DNA of 6,210 nt from Acetobacteraceae bacterium (lineage in GTDB: Bacteria; Pseudomonadota; Alphaproteobacteria; Acetobacterales; Acetobacteraceae), in the NCBI GenBank assembly GCA_947478535.1, contig CANJXD010000357.1:1-6210 (forward strand), read 5' to 3'. Below are positions 5,891 through 6,210 of this stretch, one piece after another. The position numbers and the translations under genes were made by a program. The first letter of the stretch is position 1. Each line of letters opens with the position of its first letter. A model generated the notes under the pieces. It was given only the letters and a program-made list of their open reading frames with translations. It was not told the origin of the DNA and ran no database searches.

Positions 5891-6210
5891 CGCACGGTCC
5901 CCTGAATGTTGCCCGGCATCCGGGCGGGGTTCCCCTGCGGCGCGGCGGGGGCTGGCGCCTGCGGACGAGTGAGTTGCTGCACGGCACCCACCGCGCCGCC
6001 ACGGCTGCCTTCCGACAGGTTCAGCAGCGGGATGACGCCCTGCAGCCGGTCATCGACCAGGATCTTCGGATTGCGCCGGAAGATTTCCTCCATCGTTTCC
6101 AGATACATGCGCCGGACCGTGACATCCTGCGCGACCTGATAGGCGCTGAGCACGGAGATGAAGCGCGCGGCTTCACCGCCGGCACGGGCGATCTGGCTTT
6201 CGCGGAAACC
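5887..6210 (-). CDS. hflK: HflK, SPFH-domain FtsH modulator, C-terminal part
   Basis: Only the last 107 residues are in the window, and the frame runs in from the right edge without a start. They contain the end of the HflK coiled coil and the family signature: GEAARFISVLSAYQVAQDVT (visible residues 12-31) followed by VRRMYLETMEEIF (32-44), then ILVDD and VIPLLNLSEG. The final 35 or so residues form a Pro/Ala/Gln-rich low-complexity tail (PQAPAPAAPQG), as is common at HflK C-termini. HflK is the partner of HflC in the FtsH-modulating complex. Its stop codon overlaps the hflC start by 4 bp, so the two subunits are almost certainly translated from one mRNA. The N-terminal membrane anchor and the promoter lie outside. 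Confidence 0.93.
   Translation of the reverse strand, partial: GFRESQIARAGGEAARFISVLSAYQVAQDVTVRRMYLETMEEIFRRNPKILVDDRLQGVIPLLNLSEGSRGGAVGAVQQLTRPQAPAPAAPQGNPARMPGNIQGTVR

Overview
The window is about two-thirds G+C and densely coded, with strong third-position GC. It looks like an ordinary chromosomal stretch of a high-GC alphaproteobacterium. The proteins and gene order (hflK-hflC-DUF2065-Do protease, then serB, miaA and an acetolactate synthase large subunit) fit Rhodospirillales/Acetobacteraceae, for example Roseomonas-like organisms. That placement is inferred from memory of such genomes, not from a search. No mobile element, CRISPR array, tRNA or rRNA was recognised.

Layout from left to right. 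Bases 1-1116 (minus strand) hold the N-terminal 372 residues of acetolactate synthase, cut by the left edge. A short gap follows, with a candidate sigma-70 promoter whose -35 box overlaps the stop codon of the next gene. miaA (1201-2211, minus) encodes tRNA dimethylallyltransferase. serB (2205-3101, plus) encodes phosphoserine phosphatase. miaA and serB are divergent and their 5' ends overlap by 7 bp. A very strong GC-rich hairpin (3110-3136) separates serB from the convergent gene to its right.

From 6210 down to 3158, the minus strand carries a membrane and envelope quality-control cluster: hflK (C-terminal part only), hflC (4-bp overlap with hflK), a 64-residue DUF2065 membrane protein (9-nt gap), and a periplasmic Do/HtrA serine protease with two PDZ domains (111-nt gap). 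HflK and HflC form the SPFH complex that modulates the FtsH protease. DUF2065 (YjeT in E. coli) sits in the same place after hflC in E. coli. The Do protease degrades or refolds damaged periplasmic proteins. The tight spacing suggests co-transcription, at least of hflK-hflC-DUF2065.

The left half is housekeeping metabolism: branched-chain amino acids, tRNA modification and serine synthesis. I found no convincing undescribed system. The points most worth a second look are the 5'-overlapping miaA/serB pair, the AT-rich miaA tail that appears to double as the promoter region of the acetolactate synthase gene, the perfect 12-bp convergent terminator, and the uncharacterised DUF2065 protein between HflC and the Do protease.
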